The notes under the pieces were generated by a model. It searched no databases. It was not told the origin of the DNA and was given only the letters and a program-made list of their open reading frames with translations. The position numbers and the translations under genes were made by a program. From positions 2,891,252 to 2,955,251 of the forward strand of contig NZ_CP004078.1 of the NCBI RefSeq assembly GCF_000612505.1: 64,000 nt of DNA, written 5' to 3'. This document shows, one piece after another, positions 16,105 to 24,453 of this stretch. Position 1 is the stretch's first letter, and each line of letters opens with the position of its first letter. This stretch comes from Paenibacillus sabinae T27. GTDB taxonomy: Bacteria; Bacillota; Bacilli; Paenibacillales; Paenibacillaceae.

Positions 16105-16212
16105 ATGGCTCAACAAGAAGTGATGACACTAAAGAGATTCCAAGTGAAGTTTAGAAAGCCGAAAGCTGTATCAATGACAATACCTGGTACATATAAGCAC
16201 TACACGCGCTAA
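16105..16212 (+). CDS. Possible 35-codon ORF of unknown function
   Basis: ATG at 16105 has GAGAGG 5 nt upstream and lies just right of the dyad and possible -10 box. The product (MAQQEVMTLKRFQVKF...) is basic and matches nothing I recognise. It could be a fragment of a lost regulator or fortuitous. The only support is the position and the ribosome binding site. Confidence 0.25.
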   Translation: MAQQEVMTLKRFQVKFRKPKAVSMTIPGTYKHYTR

Positions 16213-16254
16213 CGTACAGTTAAGCAAAATTATTTTGAAGGGATGAAAAGCAAA

Positions 16255-16860
16255 ATGGGAAAACTGGTTGTGCATATGTTCATGACGTTGGATGGCGTTA
16301 TTCAAGCTCCGGGAGGGCTCGATGAAGATCGCGAGGACGGTTTCGGATATGGCGGGTGGCAGACACCGTATGTCGATGCGGAGTCCGGACAATTGATCGC
16401 GGCTGATTATGCGAGGCTCGACGCGCTGTTGCTCGGTCGCAAAACGTACGAAATCTTCGCGCCGTACTGGCAGCAGGCTCCGGCCAGCAACCCGTTCACC
16501 AAGCTGTTGAACGAGAAACCCAAATATGTCGCATCCCGCACATTAACGAGCGTCGATTGGAACAACTCAAAGCTGCTCGATGCGGATGTGACCACAAGTG
16601 TGCCATTGCTGAAGGAGAGGTATACTGAGGTGCATGTCGCCGGTAGCAGCGACCTGATCCAGACATTGCTGCGTCACGAGCTGATTGACCGCATGAACAT
16701 CTGGCAGTTTCCGGTATTGCTCGGAAAGGGAAAACGATTCTTCGGAGATGGAACGATTCCGACGGCCCTGCAATTGCTTGAATCCAGAACGTTCTCCAAA
16801 GGCACGGTTCTACTGCGCTACGAGCTTGCAGGAAAACCGTCTTTCGGCAACATGGCGTGA
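16255..16860 (+). CDS. Dihydrofolate reductase-like (RibD C-terminal domain) protein
   Basis: About 201 residues with the RibD_C/DHFR fold: VVHMFMTLDGVIQAPG at the N-terminus, DALLLGRKTYEIFAPYW, a YVASRTL strand, and the cofactor-site block EVHVAGSSDLIQTLLRHELIDRM ending VLLGKGKRFF. This YyaP/YwjB-like family is presumed NADPH-dependent reductase of unknown substrate. An upstream in-frame ATG at 16243 abuts GAAGGG with no spacing, so I favour ATG 16255; the choice is not certain. Confidence 0.88.
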   Translation: MGKLVVHMFMTLDGVIQAPGGLDEDREDGFGYGGWQTPYVDAESGQLIAADYARLDALLLGRKTYEIFAPYWQQAPASNPFTKLLNEKPKYVASRTLTSVDWNNSKLLDADVTTSVPLLKERYTEVHVAGSSDLIQTLLRHELIDRMNIWQFPVLLGKGKRFFGDGTIPTALQLLESRTFSKGTVLLRYELAGKPSFGNMA

Positions 16861-16907
16861 AATGCTGACACTGTATTCGTACACTAGATATTCAAATAAT
16901 CAAAAAA

Positions 16908-16934
16908 CAAAAAAGGACACCGTATCCGGTGCCC
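16908..16934 (-). terminator. Terminator after the 54-codon gene
   Basis: Minus strand GGGCACCG-GATA-CGGTGTCC followed by T6, about 70 nt past the stop of the small gene at 17003. Confidence 0.8.
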
Positions 16935-17002
16935 TCGAAAGTGAAGCGGACTTCGCTTTAGGTATTGCCCGCCGGGAGCTTACCGCTCCCGATAGGCCGA
17001 TG

Positions 17003-17167
17003 CTACTCGTAAGAACTTTGCTCGTTCGCCTTATAGCCCTTGTCTCTGCGCAGCATCTCCTTGCGCTTATCCATCTGCTCTTGCTCCATCTGATTAGCCT
17101 CATGGGAGGTCGGCGCCGTCTTCTCCAAATCTTTTACCGTATTGATCAAGTTCTTGTCGGGACTCAT
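17003..17167 (-). CDS. Small hydrophilic protein, 54 residues
   Basis: ATG at 17167 with AAGGAG 8-9 nt upstream and its own terminator downstream. The product (MSPDKNLINTVKDLEK..., EQMDKRKEMLRRDKGYKANEQ) is highly charged, helical in character and lacks Cys and membrane segments. I do not recognise the family. It lies between an unrelated reductase and a phosphoesterase and appears monocistronic. Confidence 0.65.
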   Translation of the reverse strand: MSPDKNLINTVKDLEKTAPTSHEANQMEQEQMDKRKEMLRRDKGYKANEQSSYE

Positions 17168-17259
17168 GAGTATCCTCTCCTTAACCTTACATTGTTTACA
17201 ATGTTAGTGTCCCGGTCAGGAAGGAAATTTATGCATGGCTGTACTGCACTTCAGTCCCA

Positions 17260-18402
17260 TTAGCTTGTACTCAGCGACAGTCCGATAATCTCCGATCGGC
17301 TGGCTAGCCGGATGGGCGGTCCCCAGGTGCCAAACCCTGAAGAGACAATCACATGCAGATTCTCTTTATTCAGGTAGCCCCAGTCCAGCTCGAACAGCCG
17401 TCTTGTGATCCAATGGATGGGCGCGATTTGCCCCCGGTGCGTGTGGCCGGAGAGAAGCACATCCACTCCCGCCGCCGCTGCGGCGTCAAAGCCTGTCGGC
17501 TGATGGTCCATCATAATGACGGGACGGGACAGATCGAGACCTTCCAGCAGGGAGGCGACGCTCTTGCGCCCTTCGCTGTCCATGCTCTCCGCCGTCTTGT
17601 CTTTCCTGCCCACAATATAGACACCGGCAGCTTCGGCCACCTCATCCTGAAGCACGCGGATGCCGATGGCTCCCATCAACTCCGTATATTCTTCAATATC
17701 CCCGCCATAATATTCATGATTACCCAGCACGGCGTAAATGCCATACCGAGCCTTAAGCTTGCTTAGCTGCTCGCTCATCCGGTTGCGGACGAACGGCTCC
17801 AGACTGTCGTCGAGTACATCGCCTGCCAGCAAAATGATATCCGGTTTCATTGCGTTCATCCGCTCAACCATCTTTTTCAAATGCCGATTGCCCACAATGT
17901 CCCCGAGATGAAGGTCGGACGCCACGGCGATCTTGAGCGGTTCTTTACCCTCAAAAGGCTTAGGTAACCCGAGCGAGTGAACGCGCAGCACCGTGCTCCA
18001 GGCATTACGGGAGCCCCACAGCATAAAGATTGCCGCCAAAATCACAAGCACCGTACCGGCCTCGGCGGCATAACCGGAAATATCGGCTCCGGCGAGGGAA
18101 AGAATCGCATAAACCAGATCGGCTACCGGCAATAAAATAATGGCGAATTGCAAAAGGGCCAAGTAGTAGGAACCAATAACCTTCAGCAGTCTCCCAACCG
18201 GGCGCAAGGCCGCGGGCCAAGGAAGGCGGCAGATCAGATAGGAAAAAGCGATAAGCAGAAATACGGACCAGTACACTCCCGCGTTGATCTCCGGAAACCA
18301 CTCCGTGAGCAGCCGCAGCACATGCCAGCCGATATAGACATTGATGATTCCCAGCAGCATGATGCCGGCGGCAATGGATACAATCAGCCTGAGCTTTTTC
18401 AT
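17260..18402 (-). CDS. Membrane-anchored metallophosphoesterase (YkuE/YaeI-like)
   Basis: About 380 residues. Four hydrophobic segments in the first 140 residues are followed by a calcineurin-like domain: SDLHLGD (metal ligands), LLAGDVLDD, VLGNHEYYGG, MMDHQP and LSGHTHRGQI. This order is typical of membrane phosphoesterases such as the UDP-2,3-diacylglucosamine hydrolase-like YaeI group. The substrate in a Gram-positive is unknown. I take ATG 18402 because AAGGGAG lies 9 nt upstream; ATG 18411 overlaps that site. Confidence 0.9.
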   Translation of the reverse strand: MKKLRLIVSIAAGIMLLGIINVYIGWHVLRLLTEWFPEINAGVYWSVFLLIAFSYLICRLPWPAALRPVGRLLKVIGSYYLALLQFAIILLPVADLVYAILSLAGADISGYAAEAGTVLVILAAIFMLWGSRNAWSTVLRVHSLGLPKPFEGKEPLKIAVASDLHLGDIVGNRHLKKMVERMNAMKPDIILLAGDVLDDSLEPFVRNRMSEQLSKLKARYGIYAVLGNHEYYGGDIEEYTELMGAIGIRVLQDEVAEAAGVYIVGRKDKTAESMDSEGRKSVASLLEGLDLSRPVIMMDHQPTGFDAAAAAGVDVLLSGHTHRGQIAPIHWITRRLFELDWGYLNKENLHVIVSSGFGTWGPPIRLASRSEIIGLSLSTS

Positions 18403-18510
18403 TGCACACATCTCCCTTAATTGTAAGTTTCATTTGCTGTACATTTTACCACAGCCGCTTGCTCCGGTTAATTTCCTTTAAATGTAAGTTTCCATCTGAA
18501 TACGAACACA

Positions 18511-18549
18511 AAAAACGGCAGCCGGGACTCCATCCATCCCTGACTGCCG
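18511..18549 (-). terminator. Terminator after the bacteriohemerythrin gene
   Basis: CGGCAG/CTGCCG outer stem with GGG/CCC inner pairing, then T6 on the minus strand. Confidence 0.85.
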
Positions 18550-18579
18550 CCTACAAACTCCTTGCTATGTACCGGTCAT

Positions 18580-18993
18580 TTATGCTTTCGCTTTGCGCTG
18601 CTGGGCCAGATAATCCCCGATCAGCCGATCGCATTTGTTAATATGGTTTAGAAGCCAGTCCGTCAAAGTGCGGTTGAGCTTGATCGTGGTCAGAACGGAA
18701 ACGCCCTTGGTCTTCACCATCTCTTCCAGTTCAAGGACAGTCTTGACAAAATCCGCGTGCTCCTTCTGATGCTCGGATAACTCCGGGAAATGGATGTCGC
18801 TCATCAAATCTTCTTCACTGCCAAAATGCTCAATGGTGTAATCCTTCAAAAATTTGAGTGTTTCCTCAATCTTCTCGCGTCCTTGCTGATTTGAGCAGGC
18901 ATCAAAAAACTCGTTCAGCTTGACCAGCAATTGACGGTGCTGACAATCGATCTTCTCGACGCCAATTTCGTACGATTCCCTCCAGGTTATCAT
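18580..18993 (-). CDS. Bacteriohemerythrin
   Basis: 137 residues, four-helix O2-binding protein with a di-iron site. All seven ligands are in place: His19 (IDCQH), His56 and Glu60 (EHFGSEE), His75 and His79 (HQKEH), His117 and Asp122 (HINKCD). It has no fused signalling domain, so it is a single-domain soluble form that may store, deliver or scavenge oxygen or nitric oxide. GAAGGATGAG precedes the ATG. It is monocistronic. Confidence 0.94.
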   Translation of the reverse strand: MITWRESYEIGVEKIDCQHRQLLVKLNEFFDACSNQQGREKIEETLKFLKDYTIEHFGSEEDLMSDIHFPELSEHQKEHADFVKTVLELEEMVKTKGVSVLTTIKLNRTLTDWLLNHINKCDRLIGDYLAQQRKAKA

Positions 18994-19144
18994 TGCCGCA
19001 TCTCATCCTTCTACCAAAATTTTCATATACGCTCCCATTTTCTCTTATTCGAGCGGAAAGAACAGTTAACAACATCACACGACATTTTTCGCTATACGGG
19101 AGCCGCATGGGGTAGGTATGTGGGATAGGTATATAGAAGCAAAA

Positions 19145-19164
19145 AAGCCTGATTGCTCAGGCTT
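19145..19164 (-). terminator. Terminator overlapping the MFS stop codon
   Basis: AAGCCTGA-TTGC-TCAGGCTT followed by T6 on the minus strand. The TGA stop (19157-19159) is part of the stem, so the terminator is built into the gene end. Confidence 0.85.
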
Positions 19165-20431
19165 CAATCGCAGCGGCCGATTTCCCGCGCTGTTTGACGA
19201 CTCTCATAGCCAAAAGGGATGCGAACAAGCATAACAGGCCTGCGGTAACGAAAGGTACGGTGTAGCTGCCAAGCCACTGCCGCAGCACGCCGGCGCCGTA
19301 TGCGGCTGCCGAGGCTCCGAGCTGGTGGGAGACGAGAATCCAGCCGAAGACCATCCCCGATTTTTCCCTTCCGAAATGATCAGCGGTCAGTTTGACCGTC
19401 GGCGGTACGGTTGCAATCCAGTCCAGCCCGTAGAAGACGGCAAATACCAGAAGCAGCGTATAACCTCCGTTCAGAGCATAAGGCAGGAAGATCAGCGACA
19501 GCCCCCGCAGACCGTAATACCAGAACAGCAGCCATCTGCTGTCAAAACGGTCCGACAGCCAGCCCGACAGCGTGGTGCCCACCATATCGAACATTCCCAT
19601 CAATGCGAGCAATCCAGCGGCCATGACAACCGGGATGTTAAAGTCGCCGCAGGCGGGAATCAGATGGGTACCGATCAGACCGTTGGTGGAGAAGCCGCAG
19701 AAGAAGAAAGTGCCGGCCAGCAGCCAGAACGTCCCGCTCTTCGTTGCCTCCTTCAGCACGAGCAGCGGAGCAAGGAACAGATTACCCGTAAACGGCGAAG
19801 GCGGGGAAACGTCGGTCTCTCCAAGAGCGGGAACACCGATGTCCGAGGGATGATTTCGCATCCAGATTGCCACGACCGGAATCAGCACGAGCAGTACTGC
19901 AACGGTCGTATAAATGGAGAACCGCCAGCCCAATCCGACCGAGATCTTAGCCAGAAGAGGCAGAAAAAGCAGCTGGCCCGTCGCCGCGCTGGCTGTAAGA
20001 ATGCCGACAACGAGCCCCCTGTGCTTCACGAACCAGCGTCCCGCCACAGTGACTCCAAGCACGTTGGCGAGCGCGCCGGTAGCCAGACCCATGACAATCC
20101 CCCACAGCATAATGAACTGCCAAATCTGGGTCATCCAGGTCGAAAGCGTCAGGCTAGCGGCCAGCAAGCTCAGCGTCAGCAGCATAATTCGGCGTATCCC
20201 GAAGCGAGCCATCAGCGCAGCTGCGAAAGGACCCATGAATCCGTACAAAAAGATGCGGATCGACATGGCACCCGACACAGCCGACCGGCTCCAGCCGAAT
20301 TCCTGTTCAAATTGCAGCATGAGTACGCTTGGAATCGAACTGATAGCCGCCGAAACCAGCAAAACGAGAAAGACAATGGAAACTACATTCCATCCATAAT
20401 ACCACCTGGGAGCTAAATAAGTATGGCGCAT
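19157..20431 (-). CDS. MFS transporter, oxalate/formate-antiporter-like (OFA/MCT) branch
   Basis: 424 residues, about 12 helices. It begins with YYGWNVVSIVFLVLLVS and SIPSVLMLQFEQEFGWSRSAVSGA, the signature of the monocarboxylate/oxalate-formate-like branch. GRWFVKHRGLVVGI is the matching loop 4-5 motif. The likely role is organic-anion uptake or exchange; the substrate is open. The gene is separated from the downstream hemerythrin gene by its own terminator. Confidence 0.87.
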   Translation of the reverse strand: MRHTYLAPRWYYGWNVVSIVFLVLLVSAAISSIPSVLMLQFEQEFGWSRSAVSGAMSIRIFLYGFMGPFAAALMARFGIRRIMLLTLSLLAASLTLSTWMTQIWQFIMLWGIVMGLATGALANVLGVTVAGRWFVKHRGLVVGILTASAATGQLLFLPLLAKISVGLGWRFSIYTTVAVLLVLIPVVAIWMRNHPSDIGVPALGETDVSPPSPFTGNLFLAPLLVLKEATKSGTFWLLAGTFFFCGFSTNGLIGTHLIPACGDFNIPVVMAAGLLALMGMFDMVGTTLSGWLSDRFDSRWLLFWYYGLRGLSLIFLPYALNGGYTLLLVFAVFYGLDWIATVPPTVKLTADHFGREKSGMVFGWILVSHQLGASAAAYGAGVLRQWLGSYTVPFVTAGLLCLFASLLAMRVVKQRGKSAAAIEA

Positions 20432-20502
20432 CCCTTCACTCCTGTTCCTATCACTTTTCTATATATCTTACAGTATCTATCTTACAGTCCATCCCCCTTT
20501 CC

Positions 20503-21213
20503 TTACCAGGGCAGAGTCTGACCCATATAAAAGAACTCTCCGCTCGGTCCGTCGGCATCAACGACAGCCAGTGCCACAGCCGTCTTGGCGCCTTCTTCCA
20601 CCGGAATTTCCGCGTTTGCTCCGCCCATATCCGTCTGCACCAGTCCGGGATGCGTCGAATTTACCTTAAGCGGAGTGCTCTCGAGCTTCTGCGCCCAGTA
20701 AGCGGTCAGCATGTTGAGCGCCGCCTTGGAAGCGGCATATGCAGGATCTCCGAGTCTGCGTACAGTTTCATTGGTATGCATTAATGTAATGGAGCCGATT
20801 GCGCTGCTCTGGTTCACAATGCGTCCCGCTTCGCTCTTCAGCAGCAGCGGAAGCAGCGATTCCGTCAGCAAGAACGGAGCAAACGTATTGACCTCAAAGG
20901 TCTGACGGAAAGCGTCCAGATTCCCTCCGGACGATCGCACGGCAATGCCCGCATTGTTGATCAGGATATCCAGCTTGCCGTAGCGGCGCTCGATCCATTC
21001 GGCCAGCGCTGCAATGTCTTCCTTGCTCGTAACCTCCAGTTGAACGCCTACCGCATCGAAGCCTTTAGCAGACAGCTGCTTTGCAGCCTCCTCCGCCGAG
21101 GAGAGCGTGCGCGCGCCCATCAAAACGGTTATGCCAAGGGCAGCCAGCTGTTTGGATATTTCCAGTCCGAGCCCTCTGTTGGCTCCGGTAACTAAAGCGA
21201 TTTTTTGAGTCAT
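20503..21213 (-). CDS. SDR-family oxidoreductase (carbonyl reductase-like)
   Basis: 236 residues, classical SDR: cofactor motif VTGANRGLGLEI, NNAG, catalytic Ser (NQSSAIGS), an insertion before YAASKAAL (Tyr and Lys), and a late HPGLVQTDMGG. The insertion between Ser and Tyr resembles eukaryotic-type carbonyl reductases. Arg33-like residues after the glycine motif suggest NADPH. It lies 58 bp downstream of a TetR gene on the same strand and probably forms its target operon. Confidence 0.9.
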   Translation of the reverse strand: MTQKIALVTGANRGLGLEISKQLAALGITVLMGARTLSSAEEAAKQLSAKGFDAVGVQLEVTSKEDIAALAEWIERRYGKLDILINNAGIAVRSSGGNLDAFRQTFEVNTFAPFLLTESLLPLLLKSEAGRIVNQSSAIGSITLMHTNETVRRLGDPAYAASKAALNMLTAYWAQKLESTPLKVNSTHPGLVQTDMGGANAEIPVEEGAKTAVALAVVDADGPSGEFFYMGQTLPW

Positions 21214-21271
21214 GATTGTTCCTCCTCATCATAATTTAAGAATACACATTCTTTAATTGAGCAAAAAAAAA

Positions 21272-21856
21272 TTAAAAGATTGCCGAAAGTGCTACTTGAT
21301 ATACATCCTGTAATGTTTTGCGGTCAGCCGTCGTTTTGGCCATGATATGCACTCCCTGCTTCACACCGACCAAGAATCGCGACAGCTCGCGGAGATTATG
21401 CTTCCCTTTCAACCGGCCTTCCTTCTGCGCGCGTAGCAGAAAGCTGTAGAAACGATTCTCCATATCCAGCAGACTTGCCTCCACTCTGCTCGCCACCTTG
21501 GAGTCGAAGGGCGCCAGTTCGACGGCCGTATTCGCAATAAAGCAGCCGCGACGTTCTTTTGCATTGTCCATAGAGCTTTCGATCAGCCGCTCGAAAAAGG
21601 CGGCAAGCTGCTCCTTTGGATTGCCGTGCTCCTCCAAAACCGCAAAGAGTCTTCCCGCCGAATGATGCCGGAACCGGTCAAGCGCAGCCAGAAACAATTC
21701 ATTCTTGTCTCCGAACGTTTCATACAAGCTGCCACGGTGCACTCCTGTATATTCGCATAGATCCTGAATCGATGTTTTTTCGTAGCCTTTGCTCCAGAAC
21801 AGCTCCATCGCTTTATCCAATACCGTTTCTTCATCAAATTCCCGCGGTCTTGCCAT
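21272..21856 (-). CDS. TetR/AcrR-family regulator
   Basis: 194 residues. N-terminal HTH (FDEETVLDKAMELFWSKGYEKTSIQDLCEYTGVHRGSLYETFGDKNELF) and a C-terminal ligand domain containing CFIANTAVELAP, typical of the YcdC/NemR-like group that responds to reactive aldehydes or electrophiles. Start at ATG 21856 with GGAGG 6-7 nt upstream; a TTG at 21862 is less likely. It precedes an SDR, so aldehyde detoxification control is a reasonable inference. Confidence 0.92.
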   Translation of the reverse strand: MARPREFDEETVLDKAMELFWSKGYEKTSIQDLCEYTGVHRGSLYETFGDKNELFLAALDRFRHHSAGRLFAVLEEHGNPKEQLAAFFERLIESSMDNAKERRGCFIANTAVELAPFDSKVASRVEASLLDMENRFYSFLLRAQKEGRLKGKHNLRELSRFLVGVKQGVHIMAKTTADRKTLQDVYQVALSAIF

Positions 21857-21879
21857 CGTCAATCCTCCTCTCTGATTAC

Positions 21880-21908
21880 ATCATAATTATTTGAGAACGG
21901 TCAGTCAA
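21880..21908 (-). promoter_or_regulatory. Promoter of the tetR-SDR operon
   Basis: TTGACT (21903-21908), 17 bp, TATGAT (21880-21885) on the minus strand. The spacer (GACCGTTCTC) is a candidate site for autorepression. Confidence 0.7.
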
Positions 21909-21949
21909 GTATTATTATAACAATTTAATTTAACAGCTGCGGTATGCCC

Positions 21950-21972
21950 TTTTATCATTTGGCGTGATAAAA
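21950..21972. promoter_or_regulatory. Inverted repeat upstream of azlC
   Basis: TTTTATCA and TGATAAAA are perfect 8-bp arms around TTTGGCG, 65 bp before the azlC ATG. It could be an operator or a weak hairpin; no T-run favours termination rightward. Confidence 0.5.
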
Positions 21973-22037
21973 TAACGGCAGAATAATTACCGCTAGAACA
22001 AGAAGCTTGTTTCAATGAGGAGGTCGCAAACTACATA

Positions 22038-22772
22038 ATGAAAATGGAAACAACCCGGGCACAGACTGCCGGGAGCCGCACGAATGAAGATAGCTTTATT
22101 ACGGGTGTCAAAGACTGCCTGCCTACTCTGCTCGGCTATTTGAGCATCGGGTTTGCGGCGGGCGTCGTAGAGAAGACGGCGGGGTTAAGCCTTGCGGAGA
22201 TTATCCTGATGTCTCTTGTGCTCTATGCCGGTTCCGCCCAGTTTATCGCCGCGGGGATGATTGCCATGGGCAGTCCGTCAGCCGGCATCATCATTACGAT
22301 TCTGTTCGTCAATCTGCGGCATCTTCTGCTCAGCGCAGCCATATCGCCTTACTTCCGGCATTTAACGCCTATGCGCAACCTGCTAGTCGGTGTGCTGCTC
22401 ACAGATGAGACTTTTGGCGTCGCCATTAACGAAGCGGCCAAGCGCAAGAGCATCAGCGAGAAATGGATGCACGGGCTGAATGTCACTGCTTATCTGAATT
22501 GGTGCGCTGCCAATATCGCCGGTGCCCTTCTCGGACAGTGGATTACAAGCCCCGAGAAATTCGGGCTTGATTATGCGCTGCCGGCCATGTTTATCGGTCT
22601 GCTGGTGCTCTCGATAATCAGCCGGCGCGCTTTTCGGACGGATATCGTTGTCGGTCTGGCTGCGGCCGCCGTGGCGATCGGCGTATCCCTGTGGGTCTCT
22701 CCAACCGTGGGGGTTATAGCGGCAACCGTCCTGGCGGCAACGATCGGAATGGCGGTGGAACGATGGAAATAA
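22038..22772 (+). CDS. azlC: AzlC-family branched-chain amino acid exporter subunit
   Basis: 244 residues, about seven helices; large subunit of the AzlCD export pair. Family blocks are DCLPTLLGYLSIGFAAGVV, VLYAGSAQFIAAGM, VNLRHLLLSAA and LTDETFGVA. It likely exports branched-chain amino acids or analogues (the family confers azaleucine resistance). GGAGG lies about 13 nt before ATG 22038, a rather long spacing. The 3' end overlaps azlD by 10 bp. Confidence 0.92.
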   Translation: MKMETTRAQTAGSRTNEDSFITGVKDCLPTLLGYLSIGFAAGVVEKTAGLSLAEIILMSLVLYAGSAQFIAAGMIAMGSPSAGIIITILFVNLRHLLLSAAISPYFRHLTPMRNLLVGVLLTDETFGVAINEAAKRKSISEKWMHGLNVTAYLNWCAANIAGALLGQWITSPEKFGLDYALPAMFIGLLVLSIISRRAFRTDIVVGLAAAAVAIGVSLWVSPTVGVIAATVLAATIGMAVERWK

Positions 22773-23095
22773 GAAGTGAAATCCTGTGGATTATTCTCGG
22801 TTCGGCTGCCGTTACCGTGATCCCGCGCGTGCTGCCCTTAATGGTGCTCAGCCGTTTTAAGCTTCCGGACTGGAGCATGCGGTGGCTGAATCATGTGCCG
22901 GTGTCCATTATGGCTGCTCTGGTGGCTCAGGAGCTGCTTTTGGAGGATGGCAAGCTAGCCCCGCTGGCAACCAATACGGAGCTGTTCGCGGCGGTTCCCG
23001 CTTTTCTCGTCGCCATCTTTACGCGCAGCCTGCTCGGGACTGTGACCGTGGGCATCGTGTCGCTTATGCTGCTGCGTCTGGTGCTGCCGGGTTAA
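22763..23095 (+). CDS. azlD: AzlD-family small subunit
   Basis: 110 residues, four hydrophobic segments, begins MEIRSEILWIILGSAAVTVIPRVLP, the AzlD signature. The ATG at 22763 lies inside the azlC end, with GGTGG just upstream, so it is coupled to azlC. The frame is open further upstream but there it only shadows azlC. Confidence 0.92.
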   Translation: MEIRSEILWIILGSAAVTVIPRVLPLMVLSRFKLPDWSMRWLNHVPVSIMAALVAQELLLEDGKLAPLATNTELFAAVPAFLVAIFTRSLLGTVTVGIVSLMLLRLVLPG

Positions 23096-23125
23096 CCGCT
23101 CATAGTAAGAACCGCTCACCCCGCA

Positions 23126-23986
23126 CTACGTGCGGAGGAGCGGCTTCAGGTCTGCAATCACTTGCTGAAGCTGGGACGAGCACTGCTCGTACAGCTTTTT
23201 GGCGTCTTGTCTATCCGAGGCCAGTCCGAACAGTTCCAGATCGGCTTCGCATTTTTTAAGCAGGGCGTAGACCTGCGGCTTCTCCTGAGGCTGAGGAACC
23301 TGAACGTTATCAGCGTACAAATCGACGGTCAAATCCCCGTAAGAATCTACCTGGCCCAGGAAAATATCCTGCAGGTTAAGCTGCTGTTTCTCCAGTTCAT
23401 CCATCAGCCATTTTGGCGTTTTTCCCATCATATCGAGCGGTTCTGGCATCAGCTTCCCGTCCATAATGACCGCTTGCGTTTCTTTCTCCGGAGCGACCTT
23501 GATTCCCAAATGCTTCGGAGTGAGCGGCTGATTCTCACGATTAAGCAGTACATTGATCTGTCCAGTCGTTTCCATAATCGCAAATTCGACGTCGGCTACC
23601 TTGAATACATCCTTGCCCCGAAGCTGCTCCAGCAGATCGTCCGTAGTCAGGCGCTCTTTTTTGAGGTTTTCTTCCAAAACCTTGCCGTTCTTGATTAGTA
23701 CGGTCGCTTTGAAATCGATGAAGTCTCTGGCTTTCTTGCTTTTAAGCTGCAGATACTCGATTCCAAAGGAGATGGCGACCCATACCAGAATTGCAATCAT
23801 GCCCAAATGCCAGTTCTTATCTGTATCGAGCGAGATATAGGCCGCCAAACTGCCAAGGGTAATCCCCGTAATATATTCGAAGAAAGAAAGCTGGGATACC
23901 TGTCTTTTGCCAAGTATCTTTGTCAACAGAAACAACACGACCACAGCGAATATGGTCCGAAAAATAACCTCCAGCCAAGTCGGCAT
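23126..23986 (-). CDS. DUF421 (YetF-like) membrane protein fused to a DUF1657-like domain
   Basis: 286 residues. Three helices at the N-terminus (VIFRTIFAVVVLFLLTKILGKRQVSQLSFFEYITGITLGSLAAY) and a cytoplasmic DUF421 domain (VLIKNGKVLEENLKKERLTTDDLLEQLRGK, FAIMETTGQINVL) match the YetF family. The last 50 residues (LLKKCEADLELFGLASDRQDAKKLYEQCSSQLQ) mirror the separate DUF1657 protein encoded at 24181. Both families occur in mobile spoVA operons of spore formers. Start ATG 23986 chosen for GGGAGG 8 nt upstream. Confidence 0.88.
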   Translation of the reverse strand: MPTWLEVIFRTIFAVVVLFLLTKILGKRQVSQLSFFEYITGITLGSLAAYISLDTDKNWHLGMIAILVWVAISFGIEYLQLKSKKARDFIDFKATVLIKNGKVLEENLKKERLTTDDLLEQLRGKDVFKVADVEFAIMETTGQINVLLNRENQPLTPKHLGIKVAPEKETQAVIMDGKLMPEPLDMMGKTPKWLMDELEKQQLNLQDIFLGQVDSYGDLTVDLYADNVQVPQPQEKPQVYALLKKCEADLELFGLASDRQDAKKLYEQCSSQLQQVIADLKPLLRT

Positions 23987-24104
23987 TACAGCGCCCTCCC
24001 TTTGTTGTGCATGCAAATCCTAACCAAATTCATTATGGCTCAAAGCGCCGGAACCTATCCGAAATACGTCTGTTCTTTTTTGGAAAATCTGGAATTGGAC
24101 TAAT

Positions 24105-24134
24105 GCATAATCGGAGCTTGAGGCGCAAATATTA
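24105..24134 (+). promoter_or_regulatory. Possible forespore (sigma-G/F-like) promoter
   Basis: GCATA (24105-24109), 18 bp, AATATTA (24128-24134) resembles the GHATR-18-CATAMTA pattern, with two mismatches in the -10. No good sigma-A promoter is seen before the DUF1657 gene, and its relatives are forespore-expressed. Confidence 0.35.
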
Positions 24135-24180
24135 GCGTGGTGCATCACAATTAATCATTAGAATACAGGAGGAATTGACG

Positions 24181-24387
24181 ATGACTGTAGCTTCAGATGT
24201 TAAAACTTGCCTTTCATCATTAAAAAGCGCTCAAGCAAGCCTTGAGCAGTTCGCATTGAGCACTCAGAATCAAGACGCCAAAACGCTGTTTACCTCTGCT
24301 GCACAACAAACCCAGCAAATCGTGCAACAGGTGGAAGACCGCGTTCAGCAGCTTGAGAAGGAAGAACCTCAATACCGCGGATTCTAA
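24181..24387 (+). CDS. DUF1657 small protein (spore-associated family)
   Basis: 68 residues, helical, no Cys: MTVASDVKTCLSSLKSAQAS, then FALSTQNQDAKTLFTSAAQQTQ. AGGAGG lies 8 nt before ATG 24181. DUF1657 proteins accompany SpoVA and YetF proteins in germination-related operons. Here the gene is alone and divergent from the DUF421-DUF1657 fusion, with a strong terminator behind it. Confidence 0.9.
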   Translation: MTVASDVKTCLSSLKSAQASLEQFALSTQNQDAKTLFTSAAQQTQQIVQQVEDRVQQLEKEEPQYRGF

Positions 24388-24403
24388 GTCAACGGAGCAG
24401 AAA

Positions 24404-24442
24404 AAGGCCTCATTCTCCACGAAGCTGTGGGAGTGAGGCCTT
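24404..24442. terminator. Bidirectional terminator
   Basis: AAGGCCTCATTCTCCAC / GTGGGAGTGAGGCCTT hairpin between convergent genes; T-rich on both exits. Confidence 0.9.
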
Positions 24443-24453
24443 CGTTCATTTTA

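Noticed and set aside
19325..20416. 363-codon plus-strand ORF
   Set aside because: Antisense to the MFS transporter, with Gln/Arg/His-rich composition typical of a shadow frame.
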